A DNA stretch of 64,000 nucleotides from Nostoc sp. CHAB 5824 (lineage in GTDB: Bacteria > Cyanobacteriota > Cyanobacteriia > Cyanobacteriales > Nostocaceae): assembly GCF_020829665.1 (NCBI RefSeq), contig NZ_JAIVFT010000013.1, positions 124,001-188,000 on the forward strand, written 5' to 3'. Under the pieces are notes generated by a model. The model searched no databases and was not told the origin of the DNA. It saw only the letters and a list, made by a program, of their open reading frames with translations. This document shows positions 8,061 to 16,917 of this stretch, one piece after another (position 1 is the first letter of the stretch; every line of letters starts with the position of its first letter). The position numbers were made by a program, and so were the translations under genes.

Positions 8061-9469
8061 TAAACTTCCTCCTCGTCCCAAGGAGCGGGTTTGCGTATTT
8101 GTTCCCAAATCGGGCTATACAGAGCTTCATACAGTTCCCGTGCCATCTCAATCATTCCCACATAACCTGCATAAGGATGGTGGCGTTCTTGGTTGATATC
8201 AAGGAAGGGAATTCGAGCTTTCAAAGCGGTATATTGGTTACGTCCACCAGCAATCAGCATATCTGCGCGAGTGTCTTTAACCAGTTGTAGCAATTCTTGA
8301 GCGTTGCCTTTCTCCAGCATGATGCCATCGTTGCCAATCAGCTTCTTGATTTTGGCTTTATCTTCTTCAGTACTTTTCCGAGTACTGGTAGCAACAACTT
8401 CAATGCCTAAGTCTCTAGCAGCCGAGATAATCGACCAACTCTTGACACCACCAGTATACAAAACAACCCGCTTACCTTTGAGTCGAGCGCGATAAGGAGC
8501 CAATGCCAAATCTAAAGCAGCCGTTTCTTCTGCAATTAGCTTTTCTGTTCGCTCCTGTAAATCAGCGGACGCTCGAGGACTCGCTAACGCTTCGCTATCG
8601 CCTAATTTAGCAGCGATGTTTCGCAGACAGCGATTCATATCATCGATGCCGTAGAAAGACTCTTCAATGTAAGGGATGTTGTAACGCTCCTCCATCTTTC
8701 TCGCCATATTGAGCAACGCTCGTGAGCAGATCATGACGTTGAGCTTGGCGCGGTGGGCGTAGCGAATTTCATTGTAGCGAGCATCGCCCGTAATTTTAGA
8801 CAAAATACGGATGCCTAATTTTTCTAGCAGTGGTGTTACTCCCCACATTTCACCGGCGATGTTGTATTCGCCGATTAAGTTAATATCATAGGGCGTTGTA
8901 TGTTCCGGTTCTGCTGTTCCGACAACATATTCTAATAAAGCTTCACCACCAAAACGGTTGCCGAGATTTTTACTGCCAATGAATCCTGGAGCAATGACGG
9001 GAACAACAGGAACACCGATTTTCTCAGCCGCAGCTTTGCAGACAGCATCGATATCATCGCCAATTAGGGCTGTAACGCAAGTGGCGTAGACGAATACTGC
9101 TGCTGGTTGGTAACGCTCGTGAAGTTCCAGAATCGCTTTGTAGAGTTTCTTTTCGCCACCGAAGATGACATCATTTTCACCCAAGTCAGTAGTAAAGCCC
9201 ATTTTGTAGAGTTGAGGGCCAGACGACAGACTACCACGACTGCCCCAGGAATTACCAGCACAGGCGATCGGCCCGTGGACTAAATGAGCAGCATCTGCGA
9301 TCGGCACTAGAGCAATCATTGCACCATCAAAGGCGCAGCCCCCTTGAGCCGCGCCAGGTTGTGCCTGTTGGGCGCAAGACTTGTTTTTCTTTTCGGATTG
9401 TTTGTGCTGATTATGCTCGCATCCTGTCTCAGTCAGCAGCTCGTTGATTTTGCCTTGGGTGCTTTTCAT
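8060..9469 (-). CDS. nifE: NifE, FeMo-cofactor scaffold subunit
   Basis: From the ATG at 9467-9469 (MKSTQGKINELLTETGCEHN) the product has 469 residues. It shows GGCAFDGAMIALVPIADAAH, HGPIACAGNSW and YATCVTALIGDD, the cluster-binding regions of NifE. It pairs with NifN. Residues SEALASPRAS, after AAKLGD and before ADLQERTEKL, are an in-frame 30-bp insertion of a dispersed repeat (8567-8596). The insert lies in a surface helix region upstream of the VVLYTGG strand, so the protein is probably functional. Confidence 0.95.
   Translation of the reverse strand: MKSTQGKINELLTETGCEHNQHKQSEKKNKSCAQQAQPGAAQGGCAFDGAMIALVPIADAAHLVHGPIACAGNSWGSRGSLSSGPQLYKMGFTTDLGENDVIFGGEKKLYKAILELHERYQPAAVFVYATCVTALIGDDIDAVCKAAAEKIGVPVVPVIAPGFIGSKNLGNRFGGEALLEYVVGTAEPEHTTPYDINLIGEYNIAGEMWGVTPLLEKLGIRILSKITGDARYNEIRYAHRAKLNVMICSRALLNMARKMEERYNIPYIEESFYGIDDMNRCLRNIAAKLGDSEALASPRASADLQERTEKLIAEETAALDLALAPYRARLKGKRVVLYTGGVKSWSIISAARDLGIEVVATSTRKSTEEDKAKIKKLIGNDGIMLEKGNAQELLQLVKDTRADMLIAGGRNQYTALKARIPFLDINQERHHPYAGYVGMIEMARELYEALYSPIWEQIRKPAPWDEEEV
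8567..8596. repeat. 30-bp dispersed repeat inserted in frame in nifE
   Basis: Removing these 30 bases restores the usual NifE reading KLGD-ADLQERTEKL. Part of the insert (agcgaagcgttagcgagtc on the minus strand) also occurs at about 27218-27236 in intergenic DNA, which shows that it is a repeat and not a normal loop. Confidence 0.7.
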
Positions 9470-9585
9470 CTCTCTTCTCTTAATTGTTAATTGTCCTTTG
9501 TCATTTGTCATTTGAATTGACTATTGTACAGACGCGTAGACGCTCGAAGAGCGGCTTCTCGCAGAGTATAATCGCGTCTCTACCA

Positions 9586-9612
9586 ATGACTAATGACCAA
9601 TGCCCCATGCCC
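9586..9612. repeat. Short tandem heptamer repeats upstream of nifE
   Basis: Degenerate copies of 'caatgact/aatgacc' run into 'ccccatgcccaa'. They sit between nifE and the small gene upstream. The nearby stretch 9530-9575 is a rearranged dispersed repeat (gacgcgtagacgctcgaaga). Confidence 0.6.
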
Positions 9613-9617
9613 AATAA

Positions 9618-9959
9618 TTAGCAAATGTATCTTGTGACATCCTCTCCACATACATCGGCGAGGTAAGATAGAGCGCGGAAACGCAATCCTACAAATTCGT
9701 CATATAAAGGATTGAGTTTACATAGTGGTGGGATATCAATAGACTTCCCAAATAATTTAATTTGTCGCTCAAAGGGACAACAACAAGGAATTGTTTGGCA
9801 AATTAGATGAGCGATGCGATTATTTTTAACCTGAATTTCATCCACTACACGGCGCAACGGATTAAAAAGATCGTTGAACCACCCTCGTTTTTTCTGGTTA
9901 GGTGGATGGTAATTAGGATGAGCATGAGTATGTTCGTGAGTGTGATTGATGGTTTCCAT
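9618..9959 (-). CDS. Mo-dependent nitrogenase-associated small protein
   Basis: This 113-residue protein has a His-rich N-terminus (NHTHEHTHAHPNYH) and then RVVDEIQVKNNRIAHLICQTIPCCCPFERQI and LCKLNPLYDEFVGLRFRALSYL. It matches the small gene found between nifK and nifE in Anabaena and Nostoc, annotated as Mo-dependent nitrogenase C-terminal family. The CCC run and His tail suggest metal binding, but no function is proven. It is expressed with the nif operon. Confidence 0.8.
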   Translation of the reverse strand: METINHTHEHTHAHPNYHPPNQKKRGWFNDLFNPLRRVVDEIQVKNNRIAHLICQTIPCCCPFERQIKLFGKSIDIPPLCKLNPLYDEFVGLRFRALSYLADVCGEDVTRYIC

Positions 9960-10003
9960 TTATAGATACCTCAGGTAAATGCTAGAAAGAAAAAGGAGGA
10001 AAT

Positions 10004-10028
10004 AATTCATAATTCGTAATTATGAATT
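10004..10028. terminator. Hairpin between nifK and the downstream small gene
   Basis: AATTCATAATT at 10004-10014 is perfectly complementary to AATTATGAATT at 10018-10028 with a 3-base loop. It is AT-only, so it may be an mRNA-stability element or attenuator more than a terminator. Confidence 0.45.
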
Positions 10029-10077
10029 ATGAATTATTTCCCGCCCTTAATTAACACGTTGTGTTTCTACGCAATTT

Positions 10078-11613
10078 CTAACGAATCAAGTCGTAGGAAA
10101 TATCTGTCTTAGAAGGAATGTTGGTGTTGCGATCGATTTCTTCAAACAGGGTGTTTACAGTCCAGTTGAGGAGGTTGATCACACCTTGATAACCAATGGT
10201 GGCGTAGCGGTGTAAGTGGTGGCGATCCATAATGGGGTAGCCGATTCTCACAAGGGGAATCTTGGTGTCGCGCCACAGGTACTTACCGTATGTGTTACCA
10301 ACCAGGAAGTCTACGGGTTCGGTGAACAACAGTGAACGCATGTGCCACAAGTCCTTACCAGGCCAAACAGTTGCATGTTGACCGAAGGGGCTAGAAGCAA
10401 GCAGTTCTTTCATTTCTGCTTCAAATACTTCGTTGCTGTTGTGAACCAAGATATGCACAGGTTCAGCACCCATTTCTAGCATAAAGCCAACTACGCTGTA
10501 TACTAAATCTGGTTCGCCGTAGATAGCGAAGCGCTTGCCGTGAATCCATGAGTGGGAGTCAGTCATCGCATCAACTGCCTGACCGCGTTCAATTTCCAAT
10601 TGTTCGGGAATGGGGATACCACTCAATTCGCTGAGTTTCATCAAGAACTCATCAGTACCCTTAATGCCCCAAGGACGGGAAACTGAGGTTGGTTGCTTCC
10701 ATTCTTTTTCGATGTACTCGCGGGTTTTGGGTGTAGAGTGTGCTTGCAGAGCGATCGTAGCTTTCGCATTGATTGAATCTGCTGCATCTTCTAACTTTGT
10801 ACCACCTGGGTACATATCAAACTCACCTGTGTTTGGTGAATCTAGGTAATCGCTGTTGTCGGCTAGAATTGTGTAGTCAAAGCCGAACAGCGAAGCAATC
10901 CGCTTGATTTCGCGGTTGTTGCCTACATAGGTATCAAAACCTGGGATGAAGTTGATTTTACCATTGCTGGTTTCTTTCTTATGACCTGCGGTCAAGTTAG
11001 AAAGAATTCCCTTCATCATGTTGTCGTAACCAGTGATGTGGGAACCGACAAAGCTAGGGGTGTGAGCGTAGGGTACTGGGAAATCTTGAGGAACTGAACC
11101 AGCTTGTTTAGCGTTGTTGATGAAGGCTTGTAAGTCATCACCAATTACTTCTGCCATACAGGTGGTGCAGACAGCGATCATCTTGGGCTTGTAGAGTTGG
11201 TAAGAGTTCGCCAAGCCGTCGATCATGTTTTGCAGACCACCAAACACGGCTGCATCTTCAGTCATTGAAGAAGATACACCAGAGAATGGTTCTTTGTAGT
11301 GACGGGTTAAGTGGGTGCGGAAGTAAGCAACGCAACCTTGAGAACCTTGAACGAAAGGTAGAGTACCTTCAAAACCAACAGCAGCAAAGATTGCTCCTAG
11401 TGGTTGGCAGCCTTTAGCAGGGTTAACGGTTAAAGCTTCACGAGCGAAGTTCTTTTCACGATAATCCCAACCCTTTGTCCATTCTGCAACCCGTTGTACT
11501 TCTTCGGCTTCGTGACCGTTTTCAAACTGCTTTTTGTTTTCAAATAGCTGTTGGTACTCGGGCTGGTGGAATAACTCTACGTGGTCTTGAATTTTTTCTG
11601 GATTCTGAGGCAT
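10078..11613 (-). CDS. nifK: Nitrogenase MoFe protein beta chain NifK
   Basis: The ATG at 11611-11613 (MPQNPEKIQDHVELF) is preceded by GGAGATCC and matches the usual N-terminus; the 37 upstream codons are not conserved. The 511-residue protein shows NPAKGCQPLGAIFAAVGFEGTLPFVQGSQGCVAYF and VCTTCMAEVIGDD, which hold the P-cluster cysteines. It forms the catalytic alpha2beta2 MoFe protein with NifD. The distance to the nifD stop is 224 bp and contains a strong hairpin. Confidence 0.97.
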   Translation of the reverse strand: MPQNPEKIQDHVELFHQPEYQQLFENKKQFENGHEAEEVQRVAEWTKGWDYREKNFAREALTVNPAKGCQPLGAIFAAVGFEGTLPFVQGSQGCVAYFRTHLTRHYKEPFSGVSSSMTEDAAVFGGLQNMIDGLANSYQLYKPKMIAVCTTCMAEVIGDDLQAFINNAKQAGSVPQDFPVPYAHTPSFVGSHITGYDNMMKGILSNLTAGHKKETSNGKINFIPGFDTYVGNNREIKRIASLFGFDYTILADNSDYLDSPNTGEFDMYPGGTKLEDAADSINAKATIALQAHSTPKTREYIEKEWKQPTSVSRPWGIKGTDEFLMKLSELSGIPIPEQLEIERGQAVDAMTDSHSWIHGKRFAIYGEPDLVYSVVGFMLEMGAEPVHILVHNSNEVFEAEMKELLASSPFGQHATVWPGKDLWHMRSLLFTEPVDFLVGNTYGKYLWRDTKIPLVRIGYPIMDRHHLHRYATIGYQGVINLLNWTVNTLFEEIDRNTNIPSKTDISYDLIR

Positions 11614-11786
11614 TTCTGGATCTCCAAGCTTACTGAATTCTTTACTAATTGAGGTGCGAGTGGCGAGTAGAGACGTGATTAATCGCGTCTGTGCAAGGGA
11701 GTGGAAATATGATTCAAAATTCAAAATGCAAAAATCAAAATAAATTTTTAATCTTTCAATTTTGAATTTTGTATTCCCAACTCCCC

Positions 11787-11806
11787 CCTGGGGTTTTAGC
11801 CCCAGG
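11787..11806. terminator. GC-rich hairpin between nifD and nifK
   Basis: CCTGGGG (11787-11793) pairs with CCCCAGG (11800-11806) around a 6-base loop. Nearby, 'aattcaaaatt' and 'aattttgaatt' stretches can pair as an outer stem. In nifHDK operons such hairpins are known to change the ratio or stability of transcripts. Confidence 0.55.
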
Positions 11807-11837
11807 TTATCCTTACTTATCGCTCTCTCCCATTTCC

Positions 11838-11997
11838 CTAGACGGCAGCCTTAGCCTTAGCTTCAGCCTTCTTAGCCTGAGCTTTTTCATTCCAAGGAGC
11901 GCCAATTAATCCCCAGGTTGGGCTGTTGAGTGCCAAATCCATGTCGCGTGCGAAGATGGCGAAGCCGTCATAACCGTGATAAGGACCGGAGTAATCC
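11838..11997 (-). CDS. nifD: NifD C-terminal part, cut off by the excision element
   Basis: Minus-strand reading from the core repeat gives DYSGPYHGYDGFAIFARDMD, then LALNSPTWGLIGAPW and an Ala/Lys-rich tail ending in TAG at 11838-11840. This is the C-terminal end of NifD, including the conserved HGYDGFAIFARD. It has no start of its own; it becomes expressed only after recombination between the cores at 11987 and 39312. The joined gene is 1512 bases (503 residues plus stop), exactly in frame. Confidence 0.95.
11987..11997. other. nifD element core site, nifK-proximal
   Basis: CGGAGTAATCC is identical to the copy at 39312-39322 and in the same orientation. It lies inside codons for DYS in nifD, as in other heterocystous cyanobacteria. 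Crossing over here joins the two nifD parts. Confidence 0.93.
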
Positions 11998-12225
11998 TTT
12001 TTGTGATTTAATTCTTTTCAACAGCCTAATGTTTGCAGTAAACAGTGTTAGCGATAAGCATTGTTCGCTGATAACACATTTATTTTTAGGCTAAATATAG
12101 GCTAAAAACACAGCATAACTAGGTTCAGAACTCACGCATCATCTAAATGTTGTCCTGAACCAAGGCGATTAAAAAATCGCCTGTTTTTTTGCTCATCTCT
12201 GCAAGCACAGCAGCAAAAAGAACAC

Positions 12226-13527
12226 ATGAGAATGAAAGTACTACTGGAATTAGAGAAAGTTAATCTGCGTTTGAAGTCTGCAAAGGCAAAGGTGACAATT
12301 AGAGAATCGAATGGAAGTCTGCAATTAAGAGCGACGTTACCAATTAAGCCGGGAGACAAGGACAGTAATGGAACTGGGAGAAAGCAATACAATCTCAGTT
12401 TGAATATTCCCGCTAACTTAGATGGACTCAAGACGGCTGAGGAAGAAGCCTATGAATTAGGGAAGTTAATCGCTCGTAAAACTTTTGAATGGAATGATAA
12501 ATATTTAGGTAATGAAGCAATTAAAAAAGATTTTCAAACTATAGGGAAATTACTTGAAAAATTTGAAGAGGAGTATTTTAAAACTCACAAACGCACAACT
12601 AAAAGCGAACATACTTTTTTTTATTACTTTTCCCGTACCAAGAGATTTACCAATCCTCAAGATTTGGCAACTGCGGAAAATCTAATCAGTTCAATTGAGC
12701 AAATCGATAAAGAATGGGCTAAATATAATGCCGCCAGAGCGATCGCAGCATTTTGTGTGACATTCAATATCGAAATCGATTTATCTAAATATTCCAAAAT
12801 GCCTGAGAATAATTCCCGAAATATACCTACAGATACGGAAATAGCTGAGGGAATTCTCAAGTTTCAAGATTATCTTAATAGTAGAGGTAATCAAGTTAAT
12901 CAAAATATTAAATATAGCTGGCAACTTTGGCGTTGGGCGTATGGAATGTTAGCAGTTTTTGGTTTACGTCCACGGGAACTTTTTATTAATCCTGATATTG
13001 ATTGGTGGTTGAGTCAAGAAAATACAGATTTGACATGGAAAGTTGATAAAGATTGTAAGACTGGTGAGAGGCAAGCATTACCATTATATAGGCAATGGAT
13101 TGAGGATTTTGATTTGAGAAATCCGAAGTATTTGGAGATGTTGAGGAGTGCGATCGCTAAAAAAGATAATACCAATCATGCTGAGATAACGGCGTTAACA
13201 CAGCGAGTTAGTTGGTGGTTCCGCAAGATAGGATTAGATTTTAAACCTTATGATTTACGCCACGCTTGGGCAATTCGGGCGCATATTTTGGGGATACCAA
13301 TTAAAGCGGCGGCGGATAATTTGGGGCATAGCGTACAAGTTCACACCCAAACTTATCAGCGTTGGTTTTCGTTAGATATGCGTAAGTTGGCGATTAATCA
13401 GGCTTTGAGTAAGAGAAATGAAGTTGAGTTGATTAGAGAGGAGAATGTTAAGTTGAGGATGGAGAATGACAAGTTGAGATTAGAGATTGAAAAGTTGAGG
13501 ATGGAAATCGTTTATAAGCGTACCTAA
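12226..13527 (+). CDS. xisA: XisA-type site-specific tyrosine recombinase
   Basis: The 433-residue protein belongs to the tyrosine recombinases. Catalytic residues can be read as Arg248 in FGLRPRE, Tyr342 and Arg345 in YDLRHAW, His368 in LGHS and Tyr377 in QTYQRW. The Tyr in place of the usual His gives the R-Y-R-Y set described for XisA and XisC. It lies 229 bp inside the core site and is transcribed away from it. XisA removes the element from nifD during heterocyst formation. A coiled-coil tail follows the catalytic domain (repeats of LRMEN/KLRLEIE), which could serve in multimer formation. Confidence 0.93.
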   Translation: MRMKVLLELEKVNLRLKSAKAKVTIRESNGSLQLRATLPIKPGDKDSNGTGRKQYNLSLNIPANLDGLKTAEEEAYELGKLIARKTFEWNDKYLGNEAIKKDFQTIGKLLEKFEEEYFKTHKRTTKSEHTFFYYFSRTKRFTNPQDLATAENLISSIEQIDKEWAKYNAARAIAAFCVTFNIEIDLSKYSKMPENNSRNIPTDTEIAEGILKFQDYLNSRGNQVNQNIKYSWQLWRWAYGMLAVFGLRPRELFINPDIDWWLSQENTDLTWKVDKDCKTGERQALPLYRQWIEDFDLRNPKYLEMLRSAIAKKDNTNHAEITALTQRVSWWFRKIGLDFKPYDLRHAWAIRAHILGIPIKAAADNLGHSVQVHTQTYQRWFSLDMRKLAINQALSKRNEVELIREENVKLRMENDKLRLEIEKLRMEIVYKRT

Positions 13528-13548
13528 ATTTGCAGATAAAATTGATAT

Positions 13549-13574
13549 GTGCGTTGTCGCGTAGCGCAACGCAC
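13549..13574. repeat. Palindromic repeat GTGCGTTG...CAACGCAC
   Basis: An 8-bp stem around the loop 'tcgcgtagcg'. The same palindrome is present at 22935-22962, and half of it at about 26324-26339. It lies just after xisA and may serve as its terminator. Confidence 0.6.
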
Positions 13575-13639
13575 CATACCTGCTGGAGTTTGTCACACCA
13601 GTGCAATATCTTATTGCAAATAAGTAATGCAAAAACTTT

Positions 13640-13975
13640 TTAATAGTTTATTTGACGAACAGACTTTAAATCTTTGGCAAGCCTCTCTAGTTTATCAGTA
13701 GCATCTTTGGCAATTTGAGCGCACAAGCTAGTAGAGATTAATCCTGACGTAGTGGTAACGGCTCCTTCAGAAGTTCTGCCACTAAACAGCAATGCTGCTC
13801 CTACAACACTGATACTAATTGAAAAAGTGACTGCTGCTGCGGAAAGGTCAAAAGTTAATTTAGCCTGCCGCAGTTGTTCTTGAAGGTATGCTAGCTGAAT
13901 CTTATGGAGAGGATCTGGCTGAGAATGCCCGAAGAAGGGTAGTTTTACCATGTCATTAAGTTTTAATTCCAACAA
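13640..13975 (-). CDS. Small two-helix membrane protein, CyanoTRADDas_TM-like
   Basis: The 111-residue protein has a polar N-terminus (LQEQLRQAKLTFDLSAAAV), then two hydrophobic segments at about residues 47-65 and 70-88 around GRTSEGAVTTTSGLIS, then an amphipathic helix AKDATDKLERLAKDL. This matches my recollection of the cyanobacterial TRADD-N-associated two-TM domain, a component of NTP-dependent conflict systems. It is divergent from the HTH-reverse transcriptase gene (205 bp between starts), so the two may form one system. The membrane part could act as a pore or anchor. Family assignment is by pattern only. Confidence 0.65.
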   Translation of the reverse strand: MLELKLNDMVKLPFFGHSQPDPLHKIQLAYLQEQLRQAKLTFDLSAAAVTFSISISVVGAALLFSGRTSEGAVTTTSGLISTSLCAQIAKDATDKLERLAKDLKSVRQINY

Positions 13976-14103
13976 TGCTATGTTAGCTTATGTTAGACAA
14001 AGTTAGCTTATTATTTTTATATTTCTAATTAAATCTTACAAAATGATGTAAAATAACGAATACATAGCAGTTTTATCAGGAGCATAAGTGTTAAATACAC
14101 AGT

Positions 14104-14140
14104 TATAGATATAAGTGTGTACATCATACTTGTATCTATA
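14104..14140. promoter_or_regulatory. Inverted repeat in the divergent promoter of the HTH-RT system
   Basis: TATAGATATAAGT (14104-14116) and ACTTGTATCTATA (14128-14140) are complementary apart from one G-T pair. The spacer is 11 bases. A second small hairpin, AGAACT-GCTGT-AGTTCT, follows at 14150-14166 just before the RT start. These could be an operator for the N-terminal HTH of the reverse transcriptase or part of a structured RNA made upstream of it. Confidence 0.55.
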
Positions 14141-14180
14141 GCAGCCGATAGAACTGCTGTAGTTCTTTGTGGTTAAAACT

Positions 14181-16061
14181 ATGCTTCCTGAGCAATTTCT
14201 ATTGCTAATAGCTCGTGAGTATGATCTTTCTCCTGCTGAAACAGAGGCATTTGTACTCGTGTTGGGCGGTGACAAGGCAATGGAAGCTGTAGCAAATGAG
14301 CTACAGATTTCACCTACAGCTTTGAGAGTTAGACTCAGCTCAGTTTACAAAAAGTTTAATATTAGTGAGAGTGGATCAAGAAAACTAACAAAGTTACAGC
14401 AGCTTTTAGAAGCAAAATACACTGAATTTGATAAAAAAGGTTTTGATAAGGCTGAAACAGAATTTTCTCGGCTATTAGGCACTCTGCTTGATAATAAGAC
14501 AGATCAGCTAATTCTTCAAGAAGAAAGCCTTGACTGGGCACTTAAACATGCTCTGAATTTTGGTGATACTGATGTACTTCCAATCCCGTTTGAGTATCAA
14601 GCAATTAAACACAATTGGCTTGCAACTCGTCGGTATTTGTTAAAACAACATTTTTCTGAATGGCAAGTTCGCCCTTACATAACATTGTTGGCTCCTAAAA
14701 AGGGTTATAGGTACGCTTTTCGAGATATTATTCAAATAGATCCATTAGATTTTATTATTTTTGCTGCAATAGTTAAAGAACTTGGCAAAGATATCGAATC
14801 AATGCGTATACCTATTGAGAAAAAAATTATATTTTCAAGTAGATTTTTACCGGATACAGATGGACAGCTTCTATGTCCCGAAATTGGATATCGACAGTTT
14901 CAAGATCAGATTGAAAATATCATAGAACAAAGCCATGATTTAACTCACGTTTTATCAGTAGATATTACAAGTTTTTATCAACGTATTCATTTACCATCAT
15001 TAGAGAGATTACTAAGTCATATTTCTCATTTATCTATTCATATAAAAGTGCTAATGAATCTACTTAAAGGTTGGAGTAGTACAGGAGATTATGGAATTCC
15101 TGTTGGTACTGCTCCAGCAAGACTTTTAGCAGAAGCGGCTATCTCCAAAATAGATGAAGCTCTACTTGCCAATGGTATTAGGTTTGTGAGATATGTTGAC
15201 GATTTCCGAATATTTGCTTCAAGTCGTGCTGAAGCTTATCGTTATTTAGCCTTCTTGACAGAGATTCTTAAAGTTAATCGTCTTGAAGTACAAGCTGATA
15301 AGACGAACATATTGTCACTCAAAAATTATAAGGATACAGCTTTATTAAACAAAGAACATTCTCAGGAAATGGTTGCAAAGTTTTTAAAACCTCTATATGA
15401 GGATACTAACATAAATTCAATTTATAATCGAAAAAAAACTACTGATTTATCGAATGAAGTAATTCAGTCACTAAGGGAACAATTCAATAATTCCCAGGAA
15501 AAATCTGACATGACTGTTGTTAGAACAGGATTAAGATATTTAAGACGCTTAAAAGATGATTCTATTGTTAATGAAATCCTAGATGATGATAATCTAGTTT
15601 TAGTCCTACCTGCTTTTCGTGACATTATCAAGTATTTGCAAAACCTTGAAACATTGAGCTTAGTAAGAAGAGAAGAGATTGGTTCTCTTATACTTGAGTT
15701 AGTTGAAGATTCAATTGTTAGTGAATTAGAGTATTATCGAATATGGGCATTGGATTTATTTGCAACATCTGACAAATGGGGAAATATCAATAAGTTAATT
15801 AATCTTCTCGGTGCTGATCTTGAAATTAGTCGTCGCCAGTTAATTTTAGCTTTAGGAATAGCTAAACAGCGAGATTGGTTACTTCGTATTAAACTAAGTA
15901 AGTTGTCTAATGAATCTCCCTGGCTTCGACGTGCTTTGCTTGCAGCAGCTAGATGTTTGCCAGATGATATTCGAGAACATTGGTTTAAATCGGTTGAGTT
16001 GCAACTAGGTGATGTTTTGGATAAAGCAGTCACAAAGTGGGCAATGGAAGATCCATTATGA
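14181..16061 (+). CDS. LuxR-like HTH fused to a defence-type reverse transcriptase with helical C-terminus
   Basis: I start at the ATG at 14181 (MLPEQFLLLIAREYDLSPAETEAFVL); an upstream GTG is also possible. Residues 1-80 form a LuxR-like HTH of the type placed at the N-terminus of cyanobacterial conflict proteins. Residues 110-370 are a reverse transcriptase: DWALKHALNFGDTDVLPIPFEY, HVLSVDITSFYQRI, GIPVGTAPARLLAE and catalytic YVDD at 338-341. The last 240 residues are helical and HEAT-like. The RT core resembles antiphage UG/Abi-type enzymes and not retrons, group II introns or DGRs. No maturase domain is present. It lies opposite to the two-TM gene. Confidence 0.82.
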   Translation: MLPEQFLLLIAREYDLSPAETEAFVLVLGGDKAMEAVANELQISPTALRVRLSSVYKKFNISESGSRKLTKLQQLLEAKYTEFDKKGFDKAETEFSRLLGTLLDNKTDQLILQEESLDWALKHALNFGDTDVLPIPFEYQAIKHNWLATRRYLLKQHFSEWQVRPYITLLAPKKGYRYAFRDIIQIDPLDFIIFAAIVKELGKDIESMRIPIEKKIIFSSRFLPDTDGQLLCPEIGYRQFQDQIENIIEQSHDLTHVLSVDITSFYQRIHLPSLERLLSHISHLSIHIKVLMNLLKGWSSTGDYGIPVGTAPARLLAEAAISKIDEALLANGIRFVRYVDDFRIFASSRAEAYRYLAFLTEILKVNRLEVQADKTNILSLKNYKDTALLNKEHSQEMVAKFLKPLYEDTNINSIYNRKKTTDLSNEVIQSLREQFNNSQEKSDMTVVRTGLRYLRRLKDDSIVNEILDDDNLVLVLPAFRDIIKYLQNLETLSLVRREEIGSLILELVEDSIVSELEYYRIWALDLFATSDKWGNINKLINLLGADLEISRRQLILALGIAKQRDWLLRIKLSKLSNESPWLRRALLAAARCLPDDIREHWFKSVELQLGDVLDKAVTKWAMEDPL

Positions 16062-16183
16062 TTTATAAAAACTGTGTTTTTAATTCTTTAAACAAGAGAT
16101 TCCATTATTGGAAGTATAGTGCGATCGCACTACTCCTAACTCATACATTCTCCCAAAGCACAACACATTCAACCCACGCTCAT

Positions 16184-16753
16184 TCACTCAAAAACAACGC
16201 CGCGATAAATTTCTGCCATCGGCAAATCAATACTAACTGAATCTAAAGTAATAGATAGCTCTAAGCCACTAAAATCACTCAGCAACCAACCTTTGGCTTG
16301 CTTGCTATAGCGTTCTACAAAAGGTTCATCCTGTTCGACTAATAAATATTCGCTAAAACTGTCAATTGAGCGATACATCCGAAATTTACTGAGTCGGTCG
16401 TAATCTGCGGTGGAAGGAGATAAGACTTCAACAATCAGCGTGGGATTTAATACTTCATCTAAACGTTCAGCATTTAGTTGCGGTTCGCCGTCAAAAACCA
16501 TTACATCTGGATATACTCCGCGTCGATGTTCAGGAATCCACAGGCGTAAATCGCTGTTAATTGGCTCGAATTGAGTATCACGCAGCACAGTACTAAAATA
16601 AGTCAGAATGTTCCCACCGATGCGGCTGTGTTTGAGCGTTCCTCCAAGCATAGGCACAATTTCTCCATCTCGATATTCGCTGCGTCCTTCGGCTTTTTCT
16701 TCGATCGCGCGATATTCATCCAAGCTGTAGCGGCGCGAGATGGTAGAAATCAT
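16184..16753 (-). CDS. Uma2-family putative endonuclease (DUF820)
   Basis: The start MISTISRRYSLDEYRAIEE is chosen over one 12 codons upstream because it fits the family. It reads AEGRSEYRDGEIVPMLGGTLKHS, then YPDVMVFDG and LIVEVLSPSTADYDR, the PD-(D/E)XK-like core of Uma2 proteins. These occur in tens of copies in Nostoc genomes and have no firm function. A second member lies at 47999. It stands alone on the minus strand. Confidence 0.85.
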   Translation of the reverse strand: MISTISRRYSLDEYRAIEEKAEGRSEYRDGEIVPMLGGTLKHSRIGGNILTYFSTVLRDTQFEPINSDLRLWIPEHRRGVYPDVMVFDGEPQLNAERLDEVLNPTLIVEVLSPSTADYDRLSKFRMYRSIDSFSEYLLVEQDEPFVERYSKQAKGWLLSDFSGLELSITLDSVSIDLPMAEIYRGVVFE

Positions 16754-16917
16754 AGGTCGTGAGCGATCGCATTGGCTATAAGACAACAATATTATTTTGT
16801 CACAGATTTACTTGTGAGGTGATATGATTCTGCGGTCTATATATCTATTCAAAGGGTCATTGTGCGTGACAAAATTCCTCTTTTGGTGTACTACACACAA
16901 AAACAGGAGATTGCAGA

